NCBI GenBank assembly: GCA_016195025.1
Contig: JACQAL010000038.1
Coordinates: forward strand, 1-64,000
Reading direction: 5' to 3'
Origin: Bacteroidota bacterium
Lineage (GTDB): Bacteria > Bacteroidota > Bacteroidia > Palsa-948
DNA length: 64,000 nucleotides
Part shown: one piece after another, positions 33,934 to 43,800 of the stretch
Layout: each line of letters starts with the position of its first letter
Numbering within the stretch: position 1 is the stretch's first letter
The notes under the pieces: model-generated
The model's database searches: none
Told to the model about the DNA's origin: nothing
The model's input: the letters and a program-made list of their open reading frames with translations, nothing else
Translations under genes and position numbers: made by a program

Positions 33934-35664
33934 TTATTTCGTGGTGTCTTGATTCTTCTTCTCCTTATAAAATGATTTTATACCGGGAACAGCCATGGAT
34001 TCCGGCATCTTCTTTCCCTTATACCATTGCCAGCCGAAGAATCCGATAAGAATAATTAAGAAGGGAATAAAGAACGAGCGCGATAATCCTTCGGCAGAAA
34101 TAAAAGTAAATGCCCTGTTCCACCGGAATTTTTTTATTCCCGAAACAAACGGGTCGAGCGACATCCAGATGAAAACTCCTTTTCCCACCACGTGGTCTTC
34201 GGGAACAAAACCCCAGTAGCGCGAGTCGAGCGAATTATGACGATTGTCTCCCATCATCCAGTAATAATCTTGTTTGAAAGTGTAGGCGTTTGCTTCGGCT
34301 CCGTTGATATAAATTTTTCCATCCTTCACTTTCAAATCATTTTTTTCATAGAGAGAAATAATTCTTTCCCACAAAGGCAAACTATCTATGGTTAATTTAA
34401 CAGTCACTCCTTTTTTCGGAATCACAAGCGGACCAAAATTATCTCTGTTCCATTTGAACTTTGGTGAGTGAGGAAAAACATCATCTACTAATTCTGCGAG
34501 CCCTTCGGCATTGAAAGAACCTTCAATCATTTGTGGCAAGTATTCTCCTGGCTGATAATGTTGCACAGATATTTCTTTAATAGCAGAAAACTGTTTTAAT
34601 TTTTCTTTATTTTTTTCTGTTAGAGGATATGAAAGTTGAAAGCTATCTCTTGAAGGTTGGCTTCCTTCATATAATTCTAGATCTTCAGCTTTTTTAGGAT
34701 TCAATATTCCTTCTAACTTAATATCATAATTAAATTGAGCTGTAGAAGCGAAATATGCTTCTTTTCCATTGATTAGAAGTTTTCTATTTATAATCTGTAG
34801 AGTATCTCCAGCAATTGCAACACAGCGTTTAATATAGTTGTCCTCTTTATCGACTGGACGATAAATAACAGTATAATTTTGTTTTATCCATTGTCGTGGA
34901 TCTATATTTAATTTTTTCATTTTAAACTCTCTTTCTTTAATTCTAACTCTTGAATAATAACTTTCATTTGATCTTTCTAATTCAACCGTATCTCCTTCCG
35001 GAAAATTAAAAACAACCACATCGTTACGTTTCACTTTTCCAAAACCGGGAAGGCGATAATAAGGAAGCTGTACACTTTCCACATACGATTTTTTCCCCAT
35101 GAAACTGCTGTGAACAAATGGAATTGAAAGTGGTGTCATCGGAATTCTCGGACCATAACTTAATTTGCTGACGAATAAATAATCTCCGTTGAGCAAAGTT
35201 CTTTCCATTGAAGAAGAAGGAATGGTGAATGCTTCGATGAGAAAAGTGCGGATGATGGTTGCGGCAATCACGGCAAACACAATTGCGTCTGCCCATTCGC
35301 GGATGGTTCCTCGTTTTAATTTGTCTTTGTCTGAATATCCAACTATTTTCAGATTACTGAATCCAAGATAGGGTAAGTAGATAAAAGGAAAAAGCCACGC
35401 GCCCAAGTGGTCAACAAAACTTCTTTTTCCGAAAACATTTGCAAGGTCAGCGCGCATCAGGAGAAGCGCAATCATGTTAATAAACGGAATCACCAAAAAA
35501 ATCATCCACCACTTTGGTTTGCCGATAATCTTTAACCAGATTGTATAATTATAAAAAGGGACAAGCCCTTTCCATCCGGGATAACCTGCTTTCTCAAAAA
35601 TTTTATAGAGGCCGATAAAAGGAAGTATAACACCGAGAAGAAAAAGTAGGATGAGTAAATTCAT
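33934..35664 (-). CDS. lepB: Signal peptidase I, long Bacteroidota type
   Basis: 576 residues, longer than the E. coli enzyme. An N-terminal DUF5684-like membrane part (GWKGLVPFYNYTIWLKI) precedes the peptidase. The catalytic Ser is in IPSSSMERTLLNGDYLF near residue 150, the general-base Lys in NYIKRCVAIAGD near 275, and MGDNRHNSLDSRYWG is the box E motif. The segment between is expanded, as in Bacteroidota homologues. It removes signal peptides. It closes the parA-parB-DUF5683-dapB-lepB group. Confidence 0.93.
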   Translation of the reverse strand: MNLLILLFLLGVILPFIGLYKIFEKAGYPGWKGLVPFYNYTIWLKIIGKPKWWMIFLVIPFINMIALLLMRADLANVFGKRSFVDHLGAWLFPFIYLPYLGFSNLKIVGYSDKDKLKRGTIREWADAIVFAVIAATIIRTFLIEAFTIPSSSMERTLLNGDYLFVSKLSYGPRIPMTPLSIPFVHSSFMGKKSYVESVQLPYYRLPGFGKVKRNDVVVFNFPEGDTVELERSNESYYSRVRIKEREFKMKKLNIDPRQWIKQNYTVIYRPVDKEDNYIKRCVAIAGDTLQIINRKLLINGKEAYFASTAQFNYDIKLEGILNPKKAEDLELYEGSQPSRDSFQLSYPLTEKNKEKLKQFSAIKEISVQHYQPGEYLPQMIEGSFNAEGLAELVDDVFPHSPKFKWNRDNFGPLVIPKKGVTVKLTIDSLPLWERIISLYEKNDLKVKDGKIYINGAEANAYTFKQDYYWMMGDNRHNSLDSRYWGFVPEDHVVGKGVFIWMSLDPFVSGIKKFRWNRAFTFISAEGLSRSFFIPFLIILIGFFGWQWYKGKKMPESMAVPGIKSFYKEKKNQDTTK

Positions 35665-35710
35665 ATTGGCAAAAATATTTTATTATTTCGAGCGACTAAG
35701 TTAATTAATG

Positions 35711-36427
35711 TTAAAGGTTCAGCAAGTCGTTCATTCCAAAAATTCCTTTCTTCCCCTTCACAAACTCTGCTGCGAGAACTGCACCGAGCGCGAAACCTTT
35801 TCTGCTATGCGCTTTGTGCATAATTTCAATATTGTCAACGGTAGAATGGTATTTTACAATGTGCGTTCCCGAAATTTCTCCTTCGCGCTTTGAAATAATT
35901 TCCAATTCATTTTCTTTTTCAGTTTTTGAATTTACCCATTTAGTTTTCTTCGAGATGGTTTGCATTACTTGATTTGCGAGAGAAATTCCTGTTCCGCTCG
36001 GAGAATCTAATTTATGAATGTGATGAATTTCCTCTATGGAGATTTTATAATCGGGATAGTTGTTCATCATCTTCGCCAGGCATTCATTAACTTTGAAAAA
36101 AATATTTACTCCCACGCTAAAGTTGGAAGCATAAAACAAACATCCATTTTTTTGGTTGCAAATCTTTTTTATTTCTTCCAATTTATCATACCAGCCGGTT
36201 GTGCCAACCACCACAGGAACTCCCGCATCAAAACATTTATTCATATTTGAAATCGCAGTATGCGGAGTGGAAAACTCAATTGCAGAATCACATTTTTTCA
36301 AATCTTCTTTCAAAAATGTTTCGGCATTGTGCACATCAACCTTCAAAATAATTTCATGCCCGCGCTGAAGAGCGAATTGTTCAATTTCTTTCCCCATTTT
36401 TCCGTAGCCAAAGAGTGCGATTTGCAT
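35711..36427 (-). CDS. dapB: 4-hydroxy-tetrahydrodipicolinate reductase
   Basis: 238 residues, normal for Bacteroidota. It reduces the HTPA-derived intermediate in lysine/diaminopimelate synthesis. GYGKMGKEIE binds NAD(P), VGTTGW is present, and the substrate motif is EIHHIHKLDSPSGTG. Confidence 0.94.
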   Translation of the reverse strand: MQIALFGYGKMGKEIEQFALQRGHEIILKVDVHNAETFLKEDLKKCDSAIEFSTPHTAISNMNKCFDAGVPVVVGTTGWYDKLEEIKKICNQKNGCLFYASNFSVGVNIFFKVNECLAKMMNNYPDYKISIEEIHHIHKLDSPSGTGISLANQVMQTISKKTKWVNSKTEKENELEIISKREGEISGTHIVKYHSTVDNIEIMHKAHSRKGFALGAVLAAEFVKGKKGIFGMNDLLNL

Positions 36428-36456
36428 TTGAAAAAAAATTGAAAGCGAAGATACGA

Positions 36457-37080
36457 TTAGAATCGTAATGTCATAGTCAAACCAAGCGCAGGGTTTTTCT
36501 GAGAAGTTAAATTTATGCTGGGGAAAATTTTCATAGAAAGATTATCGCTCACGTCAAAAGTTTTCAGTTGCGCATCCACATACGCATCCACAATATTCAG
36601 CGTGTAAAATAAACTTGTTAGAATTACGCTCAGGTCGCGGTATCTTCGGTAATAGGCAACCTGCTCTTTGAGTTGCGTTTCGTCATAATAAGGATAGAGG
36701 TCAATCGTGTTTGGGTCATTATCGGTTTTGTAAATGTAGGCCTGCTTGTATTGCCTGTATAACTTATTATTGAAATCAAAAAAATAAATTGTGGAGCCCA
36801 TCGTAGCATACACAATGGGAATCTTCCAGTATTTTTTGTTGTATGCCTGTCCGAGTCCGGGAATGACTGCGGAAAATATCATGGCTTTCTTTGGAGAATG
36901 AATAGAAACTTTTTTCTTTTCCGCAGAAGAAGAAATTGTTTTGACAGAAGTTTTTGCTGTGTCCTGAGAAAAAAGAAATGAAAAAAGTAGAAAGTGAAAA
37001 GCAAAAAGTAAAAAAAATGGAAGCGAAAAAGATTTAGTCAAGTTCAAGAATAGATTTGATTCTTTTGAGAGTTTGTTCAT
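36457..37080 (-). CDS. DUF5683 domain protein
   Basis: 207 residues. A very hydrophobic N-terminal signal or anchor ends near FLFSQ, followed by the DUF5683 hallmark SAVIPGLGQAYNKKYWKIP and two more hydrophobic stretches. Its function is unknown. It overlaps parB by 47 nt, the DNA there being rich in aagtaaaaag-type words. Conserved position between parB and dapB. Confidence 0.85.
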   Translation of the reverse strand: MNKLSKESNLFLNLTKSFSLPFFLLFAFHFLLFSFLFSQDTAKTSVKTISSSAEKKKVSIHSPKKAMIFSAVIPGLGQAYNKKYWKIPIVYATMGSTIYFFDFNNKLYRQYKQAYIYKTDNDPNTIDLYPYYDETQLKEQVAYYRRYRDLSVILTSLFYTLNIVDAYVDAQLKTFDVSDNLSMKIFPSINLTSQKNPALGLTMTLRF

Positions 37081-37945
37081 TGAAGTGAATCACTATTTTT
37101 CCTTCTTTATCATTATTTTTTTCGAAAAATACTTTTGTCTTAAACAAATCTGCAAGGTCTTCGCTTAATTTTTGTTCCTCAAATGAAAGAGCGGCTGTTT
37201 TATTCTTTTGACTTTTGACTTTTGACTTTTGACTTGGCTGCTTTCCCGAATAATTCCTCGCGTATTCCTCAATTCTTCTCACCGACAATTCATTTTTCAG
37301 AATATCATTCAGAATTTTTATTTGCGCTGCAGAATCATTGACCGAAAGCAACGCGCGCGCGTGTCCCATTGAAATTTTTTTATCGCGCAGCGCTGCCTGA
37401 ATTTGTTCCGGAAGTTTCAGTAGGCGTAAAAAATTTGTAACCGTAGTTCTGTCCTGTCCGACTTTTTGGCTGAGTTGTTCCTGTGTCAAATTGCATTCTT
37501 CAATCAAACGTTTGTAGCCGAGCGCAATTTCAATGGAGTTTAAATCTTCGCGCTGAACATTTTCCACCAGCGCCATCTCAAGCATTGTTTTATCATTTGC
37601 AATACGGATGAAGGCGGGAATTTCTTCCAGCCCTGCCAACTGTGACGCGCGGAATCTTCGTTCACCGGAAATAATCTGAAATTTATTTGTAGAAACTTTT
37701 CGAACAGTAATCGGCTGAATCAATCCATATTCTTTTATTGACTGCGAAAGTTCAAGCAACGCCTGTTTTTCAAATTCATTTCTCGGCTGAAAAGGATTTG
37801 CTTCTATTTGCGAGAGAGAAATATTTGCAACTGTTCCTGCAATGGCAGAATTTCCACTTGCAATTCTCGATGCTGAAGATATTTCAGAAGAAGAATCTTC
37901 GAGCAATGCGCTGAGTCCTTTTCCGAGTGAAGTTCGCCTTGTCAT
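37034..37945 (-). CDS. parB: Chromosome-partitioning protein ParB
   Basis: 303 residues. ParB is a CTP-switch clamp that loads at parS sites and partners ParA. GLSALL opens the protein, ISGERRFRASQLAG and ENVQREDLNSIEIA are the N-terminal ParB motifs, and the helix-turn-helix is in LTQEQLSQKVGQDRTTVTNF. A repeat-encoded Lys/Ser peptide (SQKSKVKSQKNK, about 237-248) lies in the linker before the C-terminal dimer domain. Confidence 0.94.
   Translation of the reverse strand: MTRRTSLGKGLSALLEDSSSEISSASRIASGNSAIAGTVANISLSQIEANPFQPRNEFEKQALLELSQSIKEYGLIQPITVRKVSTNKFQIISGERRFRASQLAGLEEIPAFIRIANDKTMLEMALVENVQREDLNSIEIALGYKRLIEECNLTQEQLSQKVGQDRTTVTNFLRLLKLPEQIQAALRDKKISMGHARALLSVNDSAAQIKILNDILKNELSVRRIEEYARNYSGKQPSQKSKVKSQKNKTAALSFEEQKLSEDLADLFKTKVFFEKNNDKEGKIVIHFNEQTLKRIKSILELD
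37205..37235. repeat. cttttga heptamer tandem repeat in parB
   Basis: Four exact copies of cttttga (37205-37232) plus ctt. It encodes the Lys/Ser-rich linker of ParB. Confidence 0.88.
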
Positions 37946-37970
37946 TTTGCTAATATACTATGAATTTTCT

Positions 37971-38052
37971 GGTAACGAAGTAATGAATCTTGGTACGAAT
38001 TTCACAAATGACATTTTTTGCTTTTCGTATCGTTTCGTTTTTCGAAGATTTT
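37971..38052. repeat. Intergenic ggtaacgaag / tttcgttttt-type repeat
   Basis: Left words ggtaacgaagtaatgaat (37971-37988) resemble 45949-45966. The right words (38023-38052, tttcgtatcgtttcg then tttttcgaagatttt) match the arms at 15236 and 63001-63035. Pairing between the two sides is weak, so it looks composite. It fills the parB-parA gap. Confidence 0.6.
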
Positions 38053-38864
38053 TATTCTTCCGCTATATTGATAATTCTCTCCGCCTCTGTCAAGCGGGTA
38101 AGTTCGTTCTTCTGCAGAATTTCCCGCGCGAGGTTGAGATAATTTACAGCCGCGCTGCTGCCTGCATCGTGCATGATAATTGTTTCACCGAAACTTGGCG
38201 CTTCGGCTGCGCGAACGTTGCGGTGAATAATCGTATCGAAAACAATATTCTGAAAATGCAATTTCACTTCTTCCACCACTTGCTTGGAAAGATTCAGGCG
38301 CGAGTCGAACATGGTGAGAAGAATTCCTTCGAGGGCAAGTTCGGAATTTAATTTATGCTGAACAATTTTTATTGTGTTCAGCAATTTTCCCAAACCTTCG
38401 AGCGCAAAATATTCACACTGCACGGGAACAATTACGGAATCGGAAGCACAAAGCGAATTTACAGTTACGAGCCCGAGCGAAGGCGAGCAGTCAATGATGA
38501 TGAAATCGAATTTATTTTTCAGTTTCTCAAAAACTTTTTTCATCATATATTCTCGGTTCGGCTGGTTGATGAGTTCAATTTCTGCTCCCACCAAATCAAT
38601 ATTCGCAGGAAGAAGTTTCAGGTGCGGTGTTTGTGTTTTCAGAATTGCTTCCGAAGGGTCAATATCATTCAGCATGCATTCATAAATTGTTCCTCCCACT
38701 TTTTTCGGGTCGAAGCCAACTCCTGTAGTTGCGTTGCCCTGCGGGTCGGCATCAACAAGCAACGTTTTATGTTCAAGCACCGCGAGCGAAGCGGCAAGAT
38801 TTATTGCGGTGGTGGTTTTTCCAACTCCGCCTTTCTGATTTGCAATTGCAATGATTTTTCCCAT
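38052..38864 (-). CDS. parA: Chromosome-partitioning ATPase ParA/Soj
   Basis: 270 residues. The deviant Walker A ANQKGGVGKTTTAINLA is at residues 7-23, DADPQGNAT follows, and IIDCSPSLG is the Walker B region. It works with ParB in chromosome segregation. Start and length are normal. Confidence 0.95.
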   Translation of the reverse strand: MGKIIAIANQKGGVGKTTTAINLAASLAVLEHKTLLVDADPQGNATTGVGFDPKKVGGTIYECMLNDIDPSEAILKTQTPHLKLLPANIDLVGAEIELINQPNREYMMKKVFEKLKNKFDFIIIDCSPSLGLVTVNSLCASDSVIVPVQCEYFALEGLGKLLNTIKIVQHKLNSELALEGILLTMFDSRLNLSKQVVEEVKLHFQNIVFDTIIHRNVRAAEAPSFGETIIMHDAGSSAAVNYLNLAREILQKNELTRLTEAERIINIAEE

Positions 38865-39008
38865 AAGGATTTTCTTTTGTAATAAAATTTATTGTGGTAA
38901 AAGTACTCTGAAATGATTTTGAAGCGAAGCGAAACTATAAACAATGGCGTGTTAATTACCCTGTGTTGAAAACGCTAATGAATTGTTAATAGCGAACCGG
39001 AAAAAAGT

Positions 39009-39599
39009 TTAGCAGGATTGAAACTTCATCAGCTCTTCGTACAATTCTTTTACCGGAAGCCCCATCACATTGAAATAAGAGCCGATAATTTTTTTCACGC
39101 CCACATATCCAATCCATTCCTGTGCTCCGTATGCGCCTGCTTTGTCAAAAGGTTTGTAGTTGCTCACGTAAAAATGAATTTCTTTCTCAGAAAGTTTTTT
39201 GAAAAATACTTTTGTCGCCACACAAAAAATTTTTTGCTTTTGATTTGTTGTTAGAGAAACGCCTGTATAAACAACATGCATTTTTCCGGAAAGAAGTTTG
39301 AGCATTTGAACTGCTTCAGAATAATTTGCAGGCTTGTTCAACACTTTATTTTTTATCCAAACGATTGTATCGGCAGTAATCAGCAAATCATTCTTCTTTA
39401 ATTCATCTTTGAATGCTTCCGCTTTCTTTTTACAGAGATAAAAAGCAATTTGTTTTCCTTTCAGTTTTTGAGGAAAAGATTCATCTACATCTTTTGTCCT
39501 AATCTCAAAATCTAATCCGAGTTCTTTCAAAAGAAATTTCCTTCGCGGAGATTTTGAAGCGAGAATGATATGATATTTTTTGAGTTTATTGCTGAGCAT
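39009..39599 (-). CDS. maf: Maf-family nucleoside triphosphate pyrophosphatase
   Basis: 196 residues. ASKSPRRKFLLKELGL and ADTIVW are family motifs. It hydrolyses non-canonical nucleotides (dTTP/UTP-type). It starts one base after the UbiA gene ends and is probably co-transcribed with it. Confidence 0.92.
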   Translation of the reverse strand: MLSNKLKKYHIILASKSPRRKFLLKELGLDFEIRTKDVDESFPQKLKGKQIAFYLCKKKAEAFKDELKKNDLLITADTIVWIKNKVLNKPANYSEAVQMLKLLSGKMHVVYTGVSLTTNQKQKIFCVATKVFFKKLSEKEIHFYVSNYKPFDKAGAYGAQEWIGYVGVKKIIGSYFNVMGLPVKELYEELMKFQSC

Positions 39600-40571
39600 T
39601 TATTGAAGCAAAAGAAATCGAAATAAAAACAAATAACAAATTCCAGCGAGCATAATAAATTTTACCAGCATGCTTGCGAAGTGAAATTGTTTTTTCTCGT
39701 GCGATTTTAAAATCCGGAAGACAAGAATCAAAAGTGGAATCTGGACAAGGATTAAAAAATAAAGGAAAGAATATTTATCCTTTAATTGCTCGTGAAGATA
39801 ATTTTGTCCGTATGCGACTCCTGCCATTGTGAGAATGATTAGTGGATAAAGAATGAGTTTTGCTTTTTTCATTCCCAGTACTATCGGAATTGTTCTGCAG
39901 CCGTATTCTTTATCGCCTTCCACATCTTCCATGTCTTTTATCATTTCGCGGATGAGAGAAAGTGCGAACGCAAAAATTCCATAGGCACCGCATAAAAGCA
40001 GAATAGTAGTAGTAGCAGCAAATCCGTATTTGGAAAGTTGCTGAATAAGTTGCGTGTTGTATGCGAGAATGATTCTTGGAATTTCAAAAAGCGCTACCAT
40101 AAACGGAACTATTCCTGTGAGAAACGATACAACCAAATTCCCTGTGAGAAATTTATATTTAAAAGTTGTAGAATAAAACCAAAGTGCAATTACCGAAATT
40201 GTAAACAGAACTCCGCCTGTGATGAGAATATGACTTTTCCAGGAAAGAAAAATTCCAATCAGCACTCCGAGAACGCTTAAAACAGCATGCGCGCCCATTG
40301 CAACTCTGCGTTTCACTTCTTTGTCTATCACATTTTCATCGGGCTTGTTGATGTTGTCAATGCGCACATCAAAATAATCGTTGATGATGTATCCGCCCGC
40401 AGAAACAAAAACAGTTGCGAGAACGAGTAACGCAAATTCCCATTCTTTCATCTGCAATTCAAATCCGGAAAGTTTAAGAATCGGTTGAAGCAAACAAAAC
40501 CGAATCATGTATTGCGTGAAGGCAATGATGAGCAGGTTGGGAAAACGGATTAATCGCAGAAAAGCAATCAC
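39600..40571 (-). CDS. UbiA-family prenyltransferase (geranylgeranylglycerol-phosphate type)
   Basis: 323 residues with about eight membrane segments. The two Asp-rich motifs are NDYFDVRID (near 64-72) and DMEDVEGDKEYG (near 215-226). Bacteroidota homologues are annotated as geranylgeranylglycerol-phosphate geranylgeranyltransferase-like; the acceptor is not certain. It overlaps the DUF2520 gene by 4 nt. Confidence 0.85.
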   Translation of the reverse strand: MIAFLRLIRFPNLLIIAFTQYMIRFCLLQPILKLSGFELQMKEWEFALLVLATVFVSAGGYIINDYFDVRIDNINKPDENVIDKEVKRRVAMGAHAVLSVLGVLIGIFLSWKSHILITGGVLFTISVIALWFYSTTFKYKFLTGNLVVSFLTGIVPFMVALFEIPRIILAYNTQLIQQLSKYGFAATTTILLLCGAYGIFAFALSLIREMIKDMEDVEGDKEYGCRTIPIVLGMKKAKLILYPLIILTMAGVAYGQNYLHEQLKDKYSFLYFLILVQIPLLILVFRILKSHEKKQFHFASMLVKFIMLAGICYLFLFRFLLLQ

Positions 40572-41341
40572 GATTTTTTGTTTTGCGCTCTGAGAATGCT
40601 TGCGCTGAGAAGTTTGTAAAGTGTTTTATAATTTTTATCCGGAAGAAGTTTCAGATGGGCGCTCATTGTTTTCTTGTCATTTCGTTTTGCCGGACCGGTT
40701 TGGGCTGCTTTGGGATTTTTCATTCCGCTTTGAACGGTAGATAGCATGAGCGGACCAAATAATTCAAATGGTAAATTATATTTTTTCAGAAGTGTTTCTG
40801 CTAAAACATAAAGATGATTCGGAAAATTATTTACCCATACCGCGCCAAGATGGAGAACTCTTCTCTGCTTTGAATTAAAAGAATAAACTTTATCGCTTAA
40901 ATCGTTTGCAAGTTTTTTCAAAATCTTTTCAGATGATGGATTGCTTGCTTCAATCACCAGAGGAACTTTTTTAAAATCTATTTTGCTTCTTAACTGAATG
41001 GTTTGCGCCTGCCACAGCACTCCGCAATTTTTAAATTTCTTTTTAAGAATTGAAATATCTGTTGCGCCCGAAGTGTGAATGACAAATTTATTTTTTATCG
41101 CAGGCATTTGTTTTATTACTTCAGCAATTGCGTCATCTTTTACCGCAATGATGTAAACATCTGCAGGAAAATGCGCAATTGCTTCCAGCGATTTTCCCCA
41201 TGCACATTTTAATTCTTTTCCTAATTTATTTGCGTGAAGAATATTCGGACTGTAAACAAAAACAATTTTATGTCCGCATTGCCTGAATGCTTTGCCGAGT
41301 TGTGTGGCCACATTGCCTGAGCCGATCAGAAAAATTCTCAT
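40568..41341 (-). CDS. Rossmann-fold DUF2520 oxidoreductase-like protein
   Basis: 257 residues from the ATG at 41339-41341, giving MRIFLIGSGNVATQLGKAF, a dinucleotide-binding start; the longer frame runs into ccmF. DUF2520 proteins resemble F420/NADP-dependent or ketopantoate-type reductases. Conserved neighbours in Bacteroidota are maf and UbiA, but the reaction is unknown. The stop of ccmF overlaps its start. Confidence 0.85.
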   Translation of the reverse strand: MRIFLIGSGNVATQLGKAFRQCGHKIVFVYSPNILHANKLGKELKCAWGKSLEAIAHFPADVYIIAVKDDAIAEVIKQMPAIKNKFVIHTSGATDISILKKKFKNCGVLWQAQTIQLRSKIDFKKVPLVIEASNPSSEKILKKLANDLSDKVYSFNSKQRRVLHLGAVWVNNFPNHLYVLAETLLKKYNLPFELFGPLMLSTVQSGMKNPKAAQTGPAKRNDKKTMSAHLKLLPDKNYKTLYKLLSASILRAQNKKS

Positions 41342-43788
41342 TCTGTTTTTCTTTTTAACCGTCTGCGAATCGCCATCACCGTTCCGATGATCATGATGAT
41401 GCAGCCCATCCACAACACATTTATATAGGGGAAAACAATTGCTTTCATCACAATGAAATCTTTTTTATCAGATTTTTTTTCTGAAACGGAAATGTCCACT
41501 TTTCCTGTTTCAGGATTTATCTGCCAGAAGGCGAATTTTAATCCGAGTTCATCTACTTTCGCTTCGATGACATTTGGAATGCTGTCGGTTATATAATAGA
41601 TGGGCATTGCGCTGTGAACTTTTCCATACACATCTAAAATTTTCAGATTTGCTCCTACAATAATATCTGCTTTTTGTATTCCAAGTTTTTCTTTGTCGAG
41701 GGCTGTAGTAAGATTTCCAAGAACGATAATACTGTTCTTTGAAAAAAATGTATCTCCTTTTGCAATGTTGTTGTTATGCGGTTCAGAATATTCATCCGAA
41801 GAATTATTTTCCTTATTGATGTTTTCCAGATCTGCATAAGTAATATGTGTGTAAATATCTTTTTTCCAAAAATGTTTCGTGTCAGGTTCTGCCACATTTC
41901 CCATTTGCTGGTTGAGTTGTATGCGCGGACTAAGAATGAATGCGCTGGAATATTTTCCACCTTCCTCTTTCTTCAGATATTCAACATCGTAAAAAATATT
42001 CACGCCTTCTTTTCTTTTGTCTTTGTAAGTGACATAATAATCTCCCATCTTCACCGTATCATTTTTCGCCAGAAGAATATTTTCCCTGTTTGAAAAATCT
42101 TTTCCGAAAATTTCAACATCGCCTTTCTGGTTGATGGATATTTTTTCACTGCGTGAAGTGGAGATCATTGCGCCCAGCAGGATCATTCCGAAGCCAATGT
42201 GGGCAACTGAAGCGCCTGCATGGTCAAATTTTCCTTTTAATATTTTGAAAAAATAGTTCATGTTTCCTAAGATGGCAAACAGGCACGCAAATAAAAGAGC
42301 AGAATAGAAAACAGTTCTTCCTTGAGAAAACCAATTGAAATGAAAACTGATGGCTATAGCAATCACCAAAGCAATTCCCATCGGTATAGAAATGATTTTC
42401 AGAAATTCTTTTGAATCTGTTTTTTTGTATTTAAGAAATTGTACGGAAGCAATCAGAATCAAAACTAAAATTGCAAACGGAATCTGCCACTGGTGATAAT
42501 GCTGAATCACTTTTCCTTCGGCTGGCGGAGCCATGTTGGTTCCGAAAACTTTATTGATGACGGGAATGGAAGTGGTGAGTGAAATCTGAAAAGCCGCAAT
42601 CAAAAGTACAAGCGCTCCGATCAACATCCAGAACTCTCGCGACCAAATACTGTCTTCGTGTTCTTCTCTCGGAAGTTTTTTGAAATTCATAATGAGAAGA
42701 GTAATTGCAAGCAGCGTAAAAAATCCTAAATAAATTAAAAGTTGCCCGCTCATTCCTAAATCTGTAAATGCGTGAACGGAAGTGTCTCCTAAAATTCCGC
42801 TGCGAGTGAGAAGAGTAGAGTAGAGGACAAGAATAAAAGCGATGAGCGCAAGAAAATGTGTTGCAAATAAAGATTGCCCTTTGTTTTTGTGAATCATCAT
42901 CACGTGTCCGGCACCAACAAGCGTGAGCCAGGGAACGAGCGAAGCATTTTCTACGGGATCCCACGCCCAAAAACCTCCGAACGAAAGCGCTTCGTATGCC
43001 CACGCGCCTCCCATGAGAACTCCTGTTCCCAAAACCATGATTCCGAAAAATGTCCAGGTGAGCGCGGGCTTTTGCCACTCGTTAAATTTTTTCTTCCACA
43101 ATCCTGCGATTGCAAATGCAAATGGAATTACTGTGGAAGCGAATCCTAAAAATAAAGTCGGAGGATGAATCACCATCCAGTAATTCTGCAGAAGAGGATT
43201 CAAACCTTTTCCATCCAACTTAGAAAGATAATTTGCATTCTGAACAAAAGGCAAATCTTTGAACTGCGGATGTTCCCGTAGAAGAACCGCAAAAGGATTG
43301 CTGCCGACTTTATATCCGAGCACATAAATTCCAAGTAACATGGAAGTAAGGAAAACTTGCACGAGAGAAACGGTGGTGAGCACGGGCGCTTCCCAATCTT
43401 TTGAACGTTTCATTAAAAAAGTTCCGAGCACTGCGTTCCAGAAGATCCATAGGAGAAAACTGCCTTCCTGTCCTTCCCAGAAACAGGAAGCGATGTAGCG
43501 CAGCGGCATTGTTTTGTTGGAATGATGCCAGATGTATTCATACTCAAAATAATGCCCGATGAGCATGACGAAAAGTGTTCCCACCATTCCGAAAACAGAA
43601 AGTGTGTGAATTAAAAAAGACCAGCGAGCGATTTTTTTCCAGCCCTCACCCTGTCCCTCTCCCGAAGGGAGAGGGGAATTAGCAGCAGAGAAATAAGAAA
43701 GTGAACAGAGCAGAGCTGAGACAAAAGAAATAATTACAAAAATATTTCCGAGTTGACCAGCCCAAAGATGTTCACCAATATACTGCAT
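41338..43788 (-). CDS. ccmF: Cytochrome c maturation protein CcmF
   Basis: 816 residues, with about 14-15 membrane segments. The tryptophan-rich heme-handling motif GGFWAWDPVENASLVPW lies near residue 270. CcmF/CcmH-type complexes ligate heme to apocytochrome c. A repeat element encodes SPLPSGEGQGEGWKK near residues 37-50 in a loop between the first membrane segments. It is the last ccm gene of the cluster. Confidence 0.9.
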   Translation of the reverse strand: MQYIGEHLWAGQLGNIFVIISFVSALLCSLSYFSAANSPLPSGEGQGEGWKKIARWSFLIHTLSVFGMVGTLFVMLIGHYFEYEYIWHHSNKTMPLRYIASCFWEGQEGSFLLWIFWNAVLGTFLMKRSKDWEAPVLTTVSLVQVFLTSMLLGIYVLGYKVGSNPFAVLLREHPQFKDLPFVQNANYLSKLDGKGLNPLLQNYWMVIHPPTLFLGFASTVIPFAFAIAGLWKKKFNEWQKPALTWTFFGIMVLGTGVLMGGAWAYEALSFGGFWAWDPVENASLVPWLTLVGAGHVMMIHKNKGQSLFATHFLALIAFILVLYSTLLTRSGILGDTSVHAFTDLGMSGQLLIYLGFFTLLAITLLIMNFKKLPREEHEDSIWSREFWMLIGALVLLIAAFQISLTTSIPVINKVFGTNMAPPAEGKVIQHYHQWQIPFAILVLILIASVQFLKYKKTDSKEFLKIISIPMGIALVIAIAISFHFNWFSQGRTVFYSALLFACLFAILGNMNYFFKILKGKFDHAGASVAHIGFGMILLGAMISTSRSEKISINQKGDVEIFGKDFSNRENILLAKNDTVKMGDYYVTYKDKRKEGVNIFYDVEYLKKEEGGKYSSAFILSPRIQLNQQMGNVAEPDTKHFWKKDIYTHITYADLENINKENNSSDEYSEPHNNNIAKGDTFFSKNSIIVLGNLTTALDKEKLGIQKADIIVGANLKILDVYGKVHSAMPIYYITDSIPNVIEAKVDELGLKFAFWQINPETGKVDISVSEKKSDKKDFIVMKAIVFPYINVLWMGCIIMIIGTVMAIRRRLKRKTE
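43643..43680. repeat. GC-rich palindromic element in ccmF
   Basis: CCCTCTCCC (43655-43663) pairs with GGGAGAGGG (43667-43675) with a gaa loop; the flank gccctcaccctg resembles that of 54264-54299. In frame. Confidence 0.75.
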
Positions 43789-43800
43789 GCAAAAATTTTA

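Noticed and set aside
34188-34200. accacgtggt palindrome as a parS site near parAB
   Set aside because: Only the CACGTG core matches known parS sequences, it lies inside lepB encoding DHVVG, and no flanking TGTTnnAC symmetry is seen.
42551-43078. 175-codon frame inside ccmF
   Set aside because: Out-of-frame shadow of the CcmF membrane core.
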